Origin: a virus
Strand: one strand, 5' to 3'
Length of the DNA: 46,859 nt
IMG/VR virus record: IMGVR_UViG_3300035670_000363
Span: 1 to 46,859 of that record
Shown here: positions 27,369-35,777 of the stretch, piece by piece
Numbering within the stretch: the first letter of the stretch is position 1
Layout: the number at the start of each line of letters is the position of its first letter
Translations under genes and position numbers: made by a program
The notes under the pieces: model-generated
Database searches by the model: none
Told to the model about the DNA's origin: nothing
The model's input: only the letters and a program-made list of their open reading frames with translations

Positions 27369-29144
27369 ATGGCACTAGACGCCGCACGTTGGTCGGTTAA
27401 TTCGACCACAAAGGAAATCAAATACGAGGCTGGTGGCGGCACTTATGCCCACGCCACCGCCGGGGTCAACTACGTCACGGTGCTTGAACTGCACCGTTGG
27501 TTGCAGAGCCTCGCTGACGACGCCACGGCTGGAAGCGATGATTACGTCGACATCACTCGGTTGAACCCGACCGACAAGAAGTTCGACACCATCATCACGC
27601 TCCAGAACGGCTACTTCATCTCCGACACGACTGCCGAGTACATCTACGGCGGTTCGATCATTCAGGACGATGGCGGTGGCGAGAGCATCTTCGACGGTGT
27701 GCAGATCGTTGCCAACTCCGCTTGTTACGTCGATGTGATTCAGAACGGCGCTCGACTGACTAACGACTTCTGGAACAACAACCATGCCAATACGGGTGTT
27801 CGCGGCATCAACCCGAATGCAGCTACCGGTGTGTCGGCACGTTTCATGGTCAAGGTCAAGAATGACGGTGCTGACATCGACGGCCAGCGTCTGTTGTTCC
27901 AGACCCGCGAGTGGGGCAAGACCTACTCCGAGTTCAAGATTCCCGGTACTGGTCGCGGTATCAACGTCGTACCTCTGACCTATGCCACCGACTTGAACAA
28001 CGCCACGGCACTTCTGTCCGTGTTCAACGTCAGCTACCAAGCTCCATTTGACGGCATTACCAACGTAACCGCTGGTTTCAACCTGATCGACGTAGATCAG
28101 AATGGCGCAGACGAGGAATACTACTCGGAGTGGAATCGCGGCTCTGCGTCGATCAACCAGTTCTACGAGTACATGAAGTACCTCACTCGGCGTACTGAGA
28201 CTGGTACGATCTACGGGTGTCCCGGTGAACTCTTCCGTGGTATCACACACTCCATCGCGTACTCGTCGCTGGCTGGCGGCACGTTCTCTGAGGCAAGCAC
28301 AACCAAAGTAACGTGGGCGTCCGGTGCTGGCGAAGGCTACATCCTTGCTGACGACACGACAGACGACATCCTCTACATCTGCCAGATCAAGGGTCCGGCT
28401 CCGAGCGGCACGCTGACGCAAGGTGGTGTCACGGCAACGGCTGGGACGGTGACGGAAAAGACGGTTTCCTCCCCGGTCTGCGGTCAATCAACTGGTTCTT
28501 CGTTGGTTGGTGCTTACGGTTTCAGCCTTGAGTATGCCGACCTGACCAAAGATGACAAGATTCAGGCTCTTGACGGAACTACCCGTTCCAGCCCGAACAA
28601 TGTCTCGTTCACCGTGTCTGGTATCAAGTATGGTTGGCGGATTCTGGTTGGACCGGAGGATGGTGCTGGTGGTCTGAAGCTGGATCAGTTGTCGAACACG
28701 AATCTGCTCAACGGTGCGTCTGTCACGACGGTGACTGTCGATGAGGCGATCCCTGCCAACACCCCGTCGAGTGGCACGATCCGTATCCAGCGTGCAGATG
28801 GGAGCTACACCCGCCACCCGTACAGCGCACGGTCTGGTACGGGTCCGTCGACCTTCACGATTACCAGCCACGACTTCAGCACCAACAACGCTGCGGCAGG
28901 TGCTAACGTCTTCATCAGCTACATCGACGCTGATGCACCCGACCCCGGTGGCGGCACTATCGGTGTGACGGCAACCACGGCTTCGTTCAACACCGTGCAG
29001 TCGACTACACAGACGCTGTTCATCGAGGCTCGTTACGGTGGTACGGGTCCGAACTACACCGACTCCATCAAACCGGCGAAGACCACAGGTACGCTTGGTG
29101 GAACCGGTGGTAGCGCGACGATCTCGGCGGTATCGGATGCGTAA
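27369..29144 (+). CDS. Large virion structural protein
   Basis: A 591-residue, Gly/Thr/Ser-rich, mostly beta protein beginning MALDAARWSVNSTTKEIKYE. The N-terminal 100 residues (LHRWLQSLADDATAGSDDYV, then LNPTDKKFDTIITLQNGY) are a module I associate with phage appendage proteins. The C-terminal third looks like Ig-like repeats. Codon bias is strong and similar to the capsid gene, suggesting high expression. It is probably a tail or head fibre/shaft protein. The exact role is unknown. Confidence 0.62.
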   Translation: MALDAARWSVNSTTKEIKYEAGGGTYAHATAGVNYVTVLELHRWLQSLADDATAGSDDYVDITRLNPTDKKFDTIITLQNGYFISDTTAEYIYGGSIIQDDGGGESIFDGVQIVANSACYVDVIQNGARLTNDFWNNNHANTGVRGINPNAATGVSARFMVKVKNDGADIDGQRLLFQTREWGKTYSEFKIPGTGRGINVVPLTYATDLNNATALLSVFNVSYQAPFDGITNVTAGFNLIDVDQNGADEEYYSEWNRGSASINQFYEYMKYLTRRTETGTIYGCPGELFRGITHSIAYSSLAGGTFSEASTTKVTWASGAGEGYILADDTTDDILYICQIKGPAPSGTLTQGGVTATAGTVTEKTVSSPVCGQSTGSSLVGAYGFSLEYADLTKDDKIQALDGTTRSSPNNVSFTVSGIKYGWRILVGPEDGAGGLKLDQLSNTNLLNGASVTTVTVDEAIPANTPSSGTIRIQRADGSYTRHPYSARSGTGPSTFTITSHDFSTNNAAAGANVFISYIDADAPDPGGGTIGVTATTASFNTVQSTTQTLFIEARYGGTGPNYTDSIKPAKTTGTLGGTGGSATISAVSDA

Positions 29145-29482
29145 TGGGTATCCAACTCGCCACGGCGGTATCACAGCCAGAGGTGGTGTTTGACAAGGTT
29201 CATGTCACCACCCTGACTGTCGAGCAGCCGCTCAATACCGACGACAGCAAACCACCCTACTACAAGGTGCTGATTGAGTATCGGCTGTATGGGGTGGATG
29301 CTGACGGGCAACGCCATTACCAGAGCCTGACGCATGAAGCTGATGTGAAGGATTTCTTCGCGGTGGCGATGCTTCAGGCTCAGAACGGCGATCCGCGCTT
29401 GATTCAGGCTCTGGCGACCATCGAGGTTGCCATTGCCGCGATCATCGCGGAGCAGACCGGGATTGCGACGGAGGTGGTGTAA
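29144..29482 (+). CDS. Small virion-operon protein
   Basis: A 112-residue protein: a beta-rich N-terminal half (YYKVLIEYRLYGVDADGQRH) and a helical C-terminus (RLIQALATIEVAIAAIIAEQ). The start overlaps the previous stop (TAATG). It could be a chaperone or small tail protein for the large protein before it; this is inferred from coupling only. Confidence 0.62.
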   Translation: MGIQLATAVSQPEVVFDKVHVTTLTVEQPLNTDDSKPPYYKVLIEYRLYGVDADGQRHYQSLTHEADVKDFFAVAMLQAQNGDPRLIQALATIEVAIAAIIAEQTGIATEVV

Positions 29483-31081
29483 GTGGCGGCACCGTCTTAT
29501 ACCCATGACCTTACCGATTGGATCGCTGATTCGGACACGACAGCGTGGTCTGAGTTGACTAATGCTGCATCAGGTGGCCTCCCAGACGAAGCGGATACGG
29601 AGTCTGCACTTCAAGGAACAAACACAGTAAGTCAAGCGACAAACACGACTGGCTTGTGTTCAATGCTTCGTGTCCTCGGCACACCAGTCACGTTCTCGTC
29701 GGGTCAGGTTGCATTGGTTTGGCATGGGCATGGTGTGGCAACGGCGCTGAATACCTACGCCAACAACGGACTTCGTGTGGCTTTCTCCGGTAATGCCGTG
29801 GGCGATTGGAAGTCCTATACGGTAGGTGGTAGCGATGTAGCGCCGATGCCTTATGGTAAATGGGTGAATAACGCGGTTGATCCTTCCCTTACAGCAGACG
29901 CAACCAACGGTACGCCGCCGAGTGGAGGCACAAACATCTATGGTATAGGTAGTATGTGTCAGCAGACCGCAGTGATTGGTAAAGGTCAACCGCATGTGTG
30001 CGACATCATTCGTTATGGTCGGGCGGAAGCGAGGTTCGCTAACGGCGATCTTGCTAACGGGTACGCGACATTCGCAGGGTTCGCGGCACTCAACGATGCC
30101 CAAACAGCGCGGTGGGGGTTGATCCAAGCGGTGCAGGGTGGATATCAATGGAAAGGGTTGATGACCCTCGGATACTCCACTGCGGTTGATTTCCGTGACT
30201 CCAACGTCAACGTCTTTATTCAAGACACCCGCAAGGTAAGCTCGACGTTCAACAAGATCGAGATTCGCCAAGCATCCTCCCGTGTGGATTGGACGGGGGT
30301 TTCATTCATCTGCGTTGCTCCGACTACTACTGCGTCAAAGGGCGATTTTGCGGTAATCGACAACGCAGATGTGAACTTTGAGTCCTGTTCTTTCACCGAC
30401 ATGGGTACCTTTGGGTTCCTGTCAAACTCGACGGTGAATCGAACAACTTTCCGACGCTGCGGGTTGATTACGACTGGCGGCGGTGTATTCAGCAACTGCA
30501 CGTTCGACCAAGGCACCGGGTCAGTAGCTGTGACAGCGTCTTCCCCAGCGAATGCGGCGCTGATTACGGACTCGACATTCATCTCTGACGGTTCAGGTAA
30601 CGGGCTGCAAGTGACCGGCACGGCGGCGAATTTCACGGTGTCCAGCACATTCACTGGTTACAGCGGTACGAGTACAGACGCTGCGATCTGGGTTGATATT
30701 GCATCGGGTAATGTCGAAATCAGCTATACAGGTGGCGGCGCACAACCTTCTATCCGCACATCCGGCGCGACTGTTACTTTCGCCGCCACCTCTGTCACGG
30801 TGGCAGTCAAGGTGAAGGACGCCACCTCGGGAAATAACGTACCGAGTGCAAGGGTGTTGATCGAGAAGGTATCGGACGGGACTGACATCCTAGCCGGTGT
30901 CACGGACGCTAACGGTGAGCTTTCAACCTCGTTCTCTTACACCGCATCCACAGACGTAATCGTGCGCGTTCGTCGCGCATCTACTGACCTCGGTGACGGC
31001 ACGCTCTACAAAGCGTTCGACGGTTCAGGAACGATAACTGCCGGTGGCTTCAATCAGACAATTTCGCTGCAAAGGGATTAA
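29483..31081 (+). CDS. Beta-helix appendage protein with Ig-like C-terminus
   Basis: A 532-residue protein starting at GTG with GGAGGTG upstream. Residues about 280-420 show the short repeating strands of a right-handed beta-helix (NADVNFESCSFTDMGTFGFL, then FRRCGLITTGGGVFSNCTFD). The last 90 residues (VKVKDATSGNNVPSARVLIE, then DANGELSTSFSYTAS) look like a carboxypeptidase-regulatory/Ig-like domain often found at fibre ends. Such proteins attach to, or degrade, surface glycans. No catalytic residues are identifiable by eye. Confidence 0.65.
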   Translation: MAAPSYTHDLTDWIADSDTTAWSELTNAASGGLPDEADTESALQGTNTVSQATNTTGLCSMLRVLGTPVTFSSGQVALVWHGHGVATALNTYANNGLRVAFSGNAVGDWKSYTVGGSDVAPMPYGKWVNNAVDPSLTADATNGTPPSGGTNIYGIGSMCQQTAVIGKGQPHVCDIIRYGRAEARFANGDLANGYATFAGFAALNDAQTARWGLIQAVQGGYQWKGLMTLGYSTAVDFRDSNVNVFIQDTRKVSSTFNKIEIRQASSRVDWTGVSFICVAPTTTASKGDFAVIDNADVNFESCSFTDMGTFGFLSNSTVNRTTFRRCGLITTGGGVFSNCTFDQGTGSVAVTASSPANAALITDSTFISDGSGNGLQVTGTAANFTVSSTFTGYSGTSTDAAIWVDIASGNVEISYTGGGAQPSIRTSGATVTFAATSVTVAVKVKDATSGNNVPSARVLIEKVSDGTDILAGVTDANGELSTSFSYTASTDVIVRVRRASTDLGDGTLYKAFDGSGTITAGGFNQTISLQRD

Positions 31082-31083
31082 CG

Positions 31084-31791
31084 ATGGCTTACACATTCCG
31101 CTCAGTAAAAGGCTCAAAGCTATCGGTGGCAGAGGGTGACGAGAACACCCGCATGGCTCGTGACGGTGACAGGCTTCAAGTTCCGAAGGCGTCAGGTAAT
31201 GGTCTGCGAATTGGTCCCGATACCGACCTGACGTTCGGATGGCACGATCTACCCCCTGTCGGCGGTCTTCAGGTGTATGGCGAACCGGGTGACGCAACTC
31301 GTGCGATCTATCGCGGGGGCATCAAAGCCTTGCAGTTCACCGAAGGTGATTCTGCCTACGCAGACTTCCATATCCCGCATGATTACGTGCTTGGGTCGAA
31401 CATCTACATCCACGCTCACTGGTCTCACAATGTCACTAACGTGACTGGTGGTTCGACTACGTGGGGGTTTGAATTGATGTATGCCAAGGGTCACAATCAG
31501 GCGGCTTTCTCCGAACCTCTGATCGTCACTGTGGCGCAGAATGCAAACATCATTCAGTATCAGCACATGGTGGCTGAAGGTCTTGCGTCGACGCCGGGAG
31601 GTTCAGGTGTTCTGCTTAACACGACTGACCTTGAGGTCGATGGCTTGATCCAGTGCCGCGTGTTCCTCGATTCCAACGATCTGACGGTGAGTGCTGGCGG
31701 AGTGCCGGAACCTTTCGTACACACAGTCGATATTCACTACCAGTCCAGCAATGTCGGAACGAAACAGCGTGCGCCTAACTTCTACGTCTAA
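31084..31791 (+). CDS. Conserved phage structural protein
   Basis: A 235-residue protein. FGWHDLPPVGGLQVYG, then FHIPHDYVLGSNIYIHAHWS, TWGFELMYAKGH and FVHTVDIHYQSS with a TKQRAPNFYV end form a pattern I recognise from many phage structural genes without a known role. The His-rich strands suggest a compact beta-barrel. AAAGGGA precedes the ATG. It sits between two beta-helix proteins, so it may be an adaptor for spikes or fibres. Confidence 0.65.
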   Translation: MAYTFRSVKGSKLSVAEGDENTRMARDGDRLQVPKASGNGLRIGPDTDLTFGWHDLPPVGGLQVYGEPGDATRAIYRGGIKALQFTEGDSAYADFHIPHDYVLGSNIYIHAHWSHNVTNVTGGSTTWGFELMYAKGHNQAAFSEPLIVTVAQNANIIQYQHMVAEGLASTPGGSGVLLNTTDLEVDGLIQCRVFLDSNDLTVSAGGVPEPFVHTVDIHYQSSNVGTKQRAPNFYV

Positions 31792-31794
31792 GCC

Positions 31795-33921
31795 ATGTCC
31801 TACTACATTGACGACGACTACATTGATGCTGAGTTCTACCAGTCCGGTGTATCAATCGACTGGCTGACGAAGGTCATCACTATCCCCCAGTTGTTCCTGA
31901 ACTACTTGGGCGGAACGTCGTATCAGCTTGACACCAACGCCTTCCGTATCGCCCTGCGTGACATTGAGGACAACGCAGATGGGGTAGTGTTCGCACCGAC
32001 GCACAACCACAACACACAGGTAACGCTCGGCGGTATCCAGTACGCCCGAGTCATCGAAATCCTCTCACCCTACACGATCACGTTTGAAGACACCGGCACA
32101 CCCTACGTTGTCTCCCTGTCAGGGTCGAACAACAACATCCTTGAGAAGACGAACCTCGGGACGGTTCAGGTGCTGTCGAACAACTCTGCGGGTCTTATCA
32201 ACCTGACGGAAGTTCAACAAGCGGCGTTTGAAGGTCAGGTGACGATCTCTGCTTCGACGGGTCAGGTCGGTACGACCTACCCAATCGGCACGCTGACAAA
32301 GCCGGTGAGCAACATTGCCGACGCGAAGCTGATCGCTACGGCGCGGGGTATTGACGACTACTACATCATCGGGAACCTCACGGTTGGCGCAACCGATAAC
32401 GTGACGGGTTTGCACTTCACCGGTGACGGTGCGACTCTCAACGTGACCCGTACCACGGTCACATTGACCAGTGGATGCGTCACAACGAACTCTGTTTGGC
32501 GGAACTGCAAGATCACTGGCTACCAAGGCGGTGAGTCGATCTACGAAGACTGCATCATCGACGGTCTGGACAACGCCCACTGCTTCTACACCCGCTGCGG
32601 CTTGATTGATGGCGCATCCCGTGGCTACACGATTCGGCAGACCAGTGGTGTGTCTTCCGGTCACGCTTCGTACTTCAAGGAGTGCTACTCCGACGAAGGG
32701 ACGGCGATCATCGACCGTAACGGTGCGCGGTTGAACATGACCTTCGACGGTTGGCATGGGCGCATCAAGTTCATCAACCAGAACCACTCTACCTCCTCTG
32801 GTCAGGTGTGGCTCCACATGAACGGTGGAACAGTCACCATTGACTCAACCTGTACCAAGGGGAAGATCACTATCACCGGAACAGGTGAACTGGTGAATAA
32901 CTCCGCAGGTACGGAGGTGGATGCAACGGGTCTGCTGGCGGAAGTCGGTACGCAACTGAAGTTGGACATTGAGTCCATGCGCGAGACTCACCAAGGCTTC
33001 GGCGCACGCTTCTTCGTGGATTGGATCAACGGTAACGATCTGGCTCCCGGCACGTCATCGAAATCGCCGGTCAAGACGATCACCAAAGCACTGGAGAAGT
33101 GTGTCTCTGGTCGCGGTGATGTTATCTACATGCTGTCACCAACGAATGTCGTTGCATCGTGGGATGAGCGTGTGGTGGTGAATAAGGAAGACGTTCATAT
33201 CCGTGGCCCCGGTCGCGGTGCCGAGATCAAGCCGTTGTCCGGTTCTGGCGATGCCATCACGATAGACGCGAACAACTGCTCTTTGTCAGGCTTCGTGATC
33301 CGCACCTACGGAGTGGATGAGAACGCAGTCACCATCAACGCCAAGTTCTTCAAAGGAACGAAGCTCTATTTGGTCGGCAAGGATGCGGTAGGACTGGGGA
33401 ATGGCTTCCTGATCCGCGCTGGCGACTATCACGAGTTCTGGGATTGTGAGTCCGAGAAGTTTGGTGGCTCTGGCCTGAAGACTTACGATGCTGGCCTTGC
33501 CACCCCCGGCTCCCCACGAGAGATCACGATCTTCGGCGGGAACTACTACCTGAACAAGACAGACGGTATCGAACTGACTAGCAATACGGGTGCTGCCGCT
33601 GGAGCCTCGACACGTATTGTGCGGATCAAGCATTCACCGAATATCACGTCCAACAGTCGCTACGGCATCAGCATCGACAGCAACTCGACGCGGGTGGTAG
33701 TCGATTCCGACGTGAATCTGACAGACAACACCGTGGCGAACATCCTGAACAACGGCCCTTCGACCTACATCAAGGGGTCTGACTTCGATGATCTGGTCAT
33801 CGCCATGATGGCAGCGGCGCAAGCCACGCCGATCCACGCTGACATGCGGAAGACGGTTGGCACTGCTCTGAAAGGTGATGGTACAGAAGGTGACAAGTTC
33901 AGATCGGTATTGGTGCCGTAA
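31795..33921 (+). CDS. Tailspike-like right-handed beta-helix protein
   Basis: A 708-residue protein with two beta-helix-like regions. Residues about 190-370 have strand-turn units (GYQGGESIYEDCIIDGLDN, ECYSDEGTAIIDRNGARLN). Residues 400-650 form a pectate-lyase-like domain (FVDWINGNDLAPGTSSKSPV, IRGPGRGAEIKPLSGSGDAI, FGGNYYLNKTDGIELTSNTG). The N-terminal 160 residues (MSYYIDDDYIDAEFYQ onward) probably anchor it to the virion. The likely role is receptor binding or polysaccharide degradation. The family is seen from repeats; the enzyme type cannot be set. Confidence 0.72.
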   Translation: MSYYIDDDYIDAEFYQSGVSIDWLTKVITIPQLFLNYLGGTSYQLDTNAFRIALRDIEDNADGVVFAPTHNHNTQVTLGGIQYARVIEILSPYTITFEDTGTPYVVSLSGSNNNILEKTNLGTVQVLSNNSAGLINLTEVQQAAFEGQVTISASTGQVGTTYPIGTLTKPVSNIADAKLIATARGIDDYYIIGNLTVGATDNVTGLHFTGDGATLNVTRTTVTLTSGCVTTNSVWRNCKITGYQGGESIYEDCIIDGLDNAHCFYTRCGLIDGASRGYTIRQTSGVSSGHASYFKECYSDEGTAIIDRNGARLNMTFDGWHGRIKFINQNHSTSSGQVWLHMNGGTVTIDSTCTKGKITITGTGELVNNSAGTEVDATGLLAEVGTQLKLDIESMRETHQGFGARFFVDWINGNDLAPGTSSKSPVKTITKALEKCVSGRGDVIYMLSPTNVVASWDERVVVNKEDVHIRGPGRGAEIKPLSGSGDAITIDANNCSLSGFVIRTYGVDENAVTINAKFFKGTKLYLVGKDAVGLGNGFLIRAGDYHEFWDCESEKFGGSGLKTYDAGLATPGSPREITIFGGNYYLNKTDGIELTSNTGAAAGASTRIVRIKHSPNITSNSRYGISIDSNSTRVVVDSDVNLTDNTVANILNNGPSTYIKGSDFDDLVIAMMAAAQATPIHADMRKTVGTALKGDGTEGDKFRSVLVP

Positions 33922-34091
33922 TGTTCGACTCTCGCTCATTCTCGACAACCTCGTTTGACTCGACATCATGGTGGATCGATGTTCTGAGTCAGGTGAAGAA
34001 GTACGCCCGACAGATCGCTGTAACCACCGTTGCCGCTGCGGTATATCTGTTCACGAAACCTGATGATGTTGGAGTAAAGAAGCGTGTCTGA
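33921..34091 (+). CDS. 56-residue protein with one hydrophobic segment
   Basis: Starts MFDSRSFSTTSFDSTSWWID; a moderately hydrophobic stretch (RQIAVTTVAAAVYLF) could be a membrane helix. The start overlaps the spike stop as TAATG and its end overlaps the next gene by 8 nt. Its position before the lysis genes suggests a virion or lysis accessory protein, unproven. Confidence 0.65.
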   Translation: MFDSRSFSTTSFDSTSWWIDVLSQVKKYARQIAVTTVAAAVYLFTKPDDVGVKKRV

Positions 34092-34254
34092 CATCACCAT
34101 TCATACGAGCCAAGACTCTGACACTGTCTTAATCAGACTGGTAGAATCCATCCTAGTCAGCGTCACCGATGAGGTGGAAACGGTGCTTCTTGGTGACACG
34201 AGTTTTAGTGTCTTTACAACCCAGCACGCTATCACTGTAAATCTGGAGCAATGA
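34084..34254 (+). CDS. 56-residue protein, GTG start
   Basis: Encodes MSDITIHTSQDSDTVLIRLV, a beta-prone small protein ending AITVNLEQ. GGAG lies 9 nt before the GTG. Its stop overlaps the ATG pair of the next gene. The coding sequence contains the candidate promoter motif at 34116-34132, which may constrain it. Function unknown. Confidence 0.58.
   Translation: MSDITIHTSQDSDTVLIRLVESILVSVTDEVETVLLGDTSFSVFTTQHAITVNLEQ
34116..34132 (+). promoter_or_regulatory. Candidate promoter motif before lysis genes
   Basis: CTCTGACACTGTCTTAA matches the motif before the capsid gene in 16 of 17 positions, although it lies inside a short gene. It is about 120 nt upstream of the lysis cassette, a sensible place for a late promoter. 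Confidence 0.45.
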
Positions 34255-34697
34255 TGTCTGACGAAAACAACCCCAACCGTCGATATGACGATGACGAAAA
34301 TGTGAAAGATGAGATTCACGAACTCATCATGCAAGCTGAGTCACCGCGCGACAAGGCTGAGCTTCTGATCCTCCTTCGAATATCCCAAAACCTGTCGAAG
34401 AACACACAACTGACTGAGAAGCTGAGTCACAGCCTCGACGCGCACGTGGAGCGGTTTGTGATCCACGAGAGGGAGGAAATGGCCTTGATTAACCAAGGTC
34501 GCGGCTTTCTTCGGGCGATGGTTATCGGGCTTGCTCTTTTTCAGGGTGTAGTTGTATACGCCTACACGCAGCACATGACTGAAACTAAGAAGATGCAAGA
34601 AGACTTAGTTGAGTTTAAGAAGTTCATTGCTGAGCACACCGCTCATCACAAAGAAGAGCGTGAGACATACAAGGCGTGGATGAAACAAGAGCCATGA
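34254..34697 (+). CDS. Membrane protein with coiled coil, possible holin or lysis accessory
   Basis: A 147-residue protein. A charged N-terminal half with helical heptads (DKAELLILLRISQNLSKNTQ) is followed by one transmembrane helix (residues about 86-106, FLRAMVIGLALFQGVVVYAY) and a charged C-terminal coil (KKMQEDLVEFKKFIAEHTAH). It ends by ATGA overlap with the endolysin gene, so a lysis role is plausible, but a single central helix with long soluble arms is not a typical holin. A second ATG one codon upstream is possible. Confidence 0.6.
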   Translation: MSDENNPNRRYDDDENVKDEIHELIMQAESPRDKAELLILLRISQNLSKNTQLTEKLSHSLDAHVERFVIHEREEMALINQGRGFLRAMVIGLALFQGVVVYAYTQHMTETKKMQEDLVEFKKFIAEHTAHHKEERETYKAWMKQEP

Positions 34698-35161
34698 ACA
34701 ATACCTCGCTCAACCGCCTTCAGTTGGTTCATCCTGACCTTCAACAGGTCATTCTCACTGCATCTCAGCGCCACCCTTACGAGTTCATCGTGACAGAGGG
34801 TGAGCGCACTCTGGAGAAACAGCGTCAGTATTACGAGTCAGGTGCAAGCAAGACGATGAAGTCACGCCATGTACCCGCGTCGAACTCTTGCGGTAAATCC
34901 TGTGCTGTTGATTTGGCTGTCATCATTGCCGGTGAAGTGCGTTGGGACGGAAACCTCTACACATCACTTGCCTACACAGTTCGTGACGCGGCTATTGAAC
35001 ACGACATCCCTGTTGTGTGGGGTGGATGCTGGGAAGTGCTGAATGACGTGGAGTCCATTGAAGAGGCTCAGTTCCAGTACATCAAGCGCAAACGCAACCG
35101 TGGTCAGAAGGCGTTCATCGACGGACCACACTTCGAACTGTCTTGGGGAGCCTACCCATGA
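34694..35161 (+). CDS. Endolysin, M15-type L-alanyl-D-glutamate peptidase
   Basis: A 155-residue peptidoglycan peptidase. The zinc ligands of the M15/VanY-like family are visible: His 59 in SRHVPASNS, Asp 73 in CAVDLAV and His 146 in DGPHFELSW, with the usual spacing. An N-terminal segment (LVHPDLQQVI ... FIVTEGERTLEKQRQY) matches the family. It cuts peptide cross-links in the cell wall at the end of infection. There is no signal peptide, so it needs a holin to cross the membrane. It is coupled by ATGA to the genes before and after. Confidence 0.92.
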   Translation: MNNTSLNRLQLVHPDLQQVILTASQRHPYEFIVTEGERTLEKQRQYYESGASKTMKSRHVPASNSCGKSCAVDLAVIIAGEVRWDGNLYTSLAYTVRDAAIEHDIPVVWGGCWEVLNDVESIEEAQFQYIKRKRNRGQKAFIDGPHFELSWGAYP

Positions 35162-35268
35162 GAACGAAACTGCTCACCTTTGCCGTGAAGACCTTGAGGC
35201 TCCGCTTGGACGCCCCTTGGCCTAGCAAGAAGGACTGGCGACATTACTTGACTCTGAGGTTGCTATGA
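35158..35268 (+). CDS. 36-residue basic peptide in lysis cassette
   Basis: Encodes MRTKLLTFAVKTLRLRLDAP and ends YLTLRLL. ATGA overlaps at both ends tie it to the endolysin and to the following membrane peptide. It is basic and amphipathic. It may be a lysis accessory peptide or a coupling relay; no family is recognised. Confidence 0.55.
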   Translation: MRTKLLTFAVKTLRLRLDAPWPSKKDWRHYLTLRLL

Positions 35269-35357
35269 ATGAGTGGTTCATCGGACTTGGAGCGGCTATG
35301 GCTGTAGCAGTCGTATGGGTATTGATCAAAGTTTCAAGCTATGACGATTGGGATTGA
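35265..35357 (+). CDS. 30-residue membrane peptide in lysis cassette
   Basis: Encodes MNEWFIGLGAAMAVAVVWVL and ends KVSSYDDWD: a short acidic start, one 18-20-residue transmembrane helix and an acidic tail. Coupled by ATGA to the preceding gene. Size and topology fit a pinholin-like or accessory lysis peptide. The role is inferred from context. Confidence 0.58.
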   Translation: MNEWFIGLGAAMAVAVVWVLIKVSSYDDWD

Positions 35358-35360
35358 AGA

Positions 35361-35777
35361 GTGATCCAACTATGGCGAAGCACGGACACAGGCAAGGTAA
35401 GTACGAGCAAAGCGTGGAGGAATATCGCTTACCTCGCGGCTACCTACGTCGTCTTAAGACAGGCGGATACGGTGAGTTGGGAGCTTCTACTCGTGTACCT
35501 CGCGGTGGTAAGTGGCAGCGAGATTGCTCAGAGAATTGTTACTTTGAAGGGTGCTCAGAATGTTTTGGCGAGAGGGACTGATAGCGATCCTCGTGGCGCT
35601 TCTGGCGCTGACGGGCGTGGCGTATCTGAACGAGCACGATTCGAGGGTGATGATCGAGACCGAGTATCGTTTGAAGATGGACGAATCGGAACGTATAAGG
35701 AAAGCCGTCAAGGAGCAAAGCGACCGTTCTCTAAAGGAATTGACAGAGAGTCACAATCGTACCCTGAAGGAGGTTGA
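35361..35777 (+). CDS. Holin-like membrane protein overlapping the spanin gene
   Basis: A 138-residue frame starting at GTG. The first 70 residues (TSKAWRNIAYLAATYVVLRQ, then VSWELLLVYLAVVSGSEIAQ) are well formed, with two hydrophobic helices. They match a small membrane protein type found beside endolysins in many phages of Gram-negative hosts. The C-terminal half, from about residue 67, overlaps the inner spanin in another frame and is charged and low in structure (GVSERARFEGDDRDRVSFED). It may be an extended tail tolerated because of the overlap. The stop lies 5 nt before the outer spanin ATG, whose ribosome site it contains. Confidence 0.65.
   Translation: MIQLWRSTDTGKVSTSKAWRNIAYLAATYVVLRQADTVSWELLLVYLAVVSGSEIAQRIVTLKGAQNVLARGTDSDPRGASGADGRGVSERARFEGDDRDRVSFEDGRIGTYKESRQGAKRPFSKGIDRESQSYPEGG

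Noticed and set aside
27375-28487. Minus-strand open frame of 370 residues opposite a structural gene
   Set aside because: Same codon-bias effect as at the capsid gene; no start signal and no neighbours on that strand.
35348-35581. 77-residue plus-strand frame starting MGLKSDPTMAKHGH
   Set aside because: It overlaps the better supported holin-like frame, has no ribosome site and is low in hydrophobic residues despite its place in the lysis cassette.
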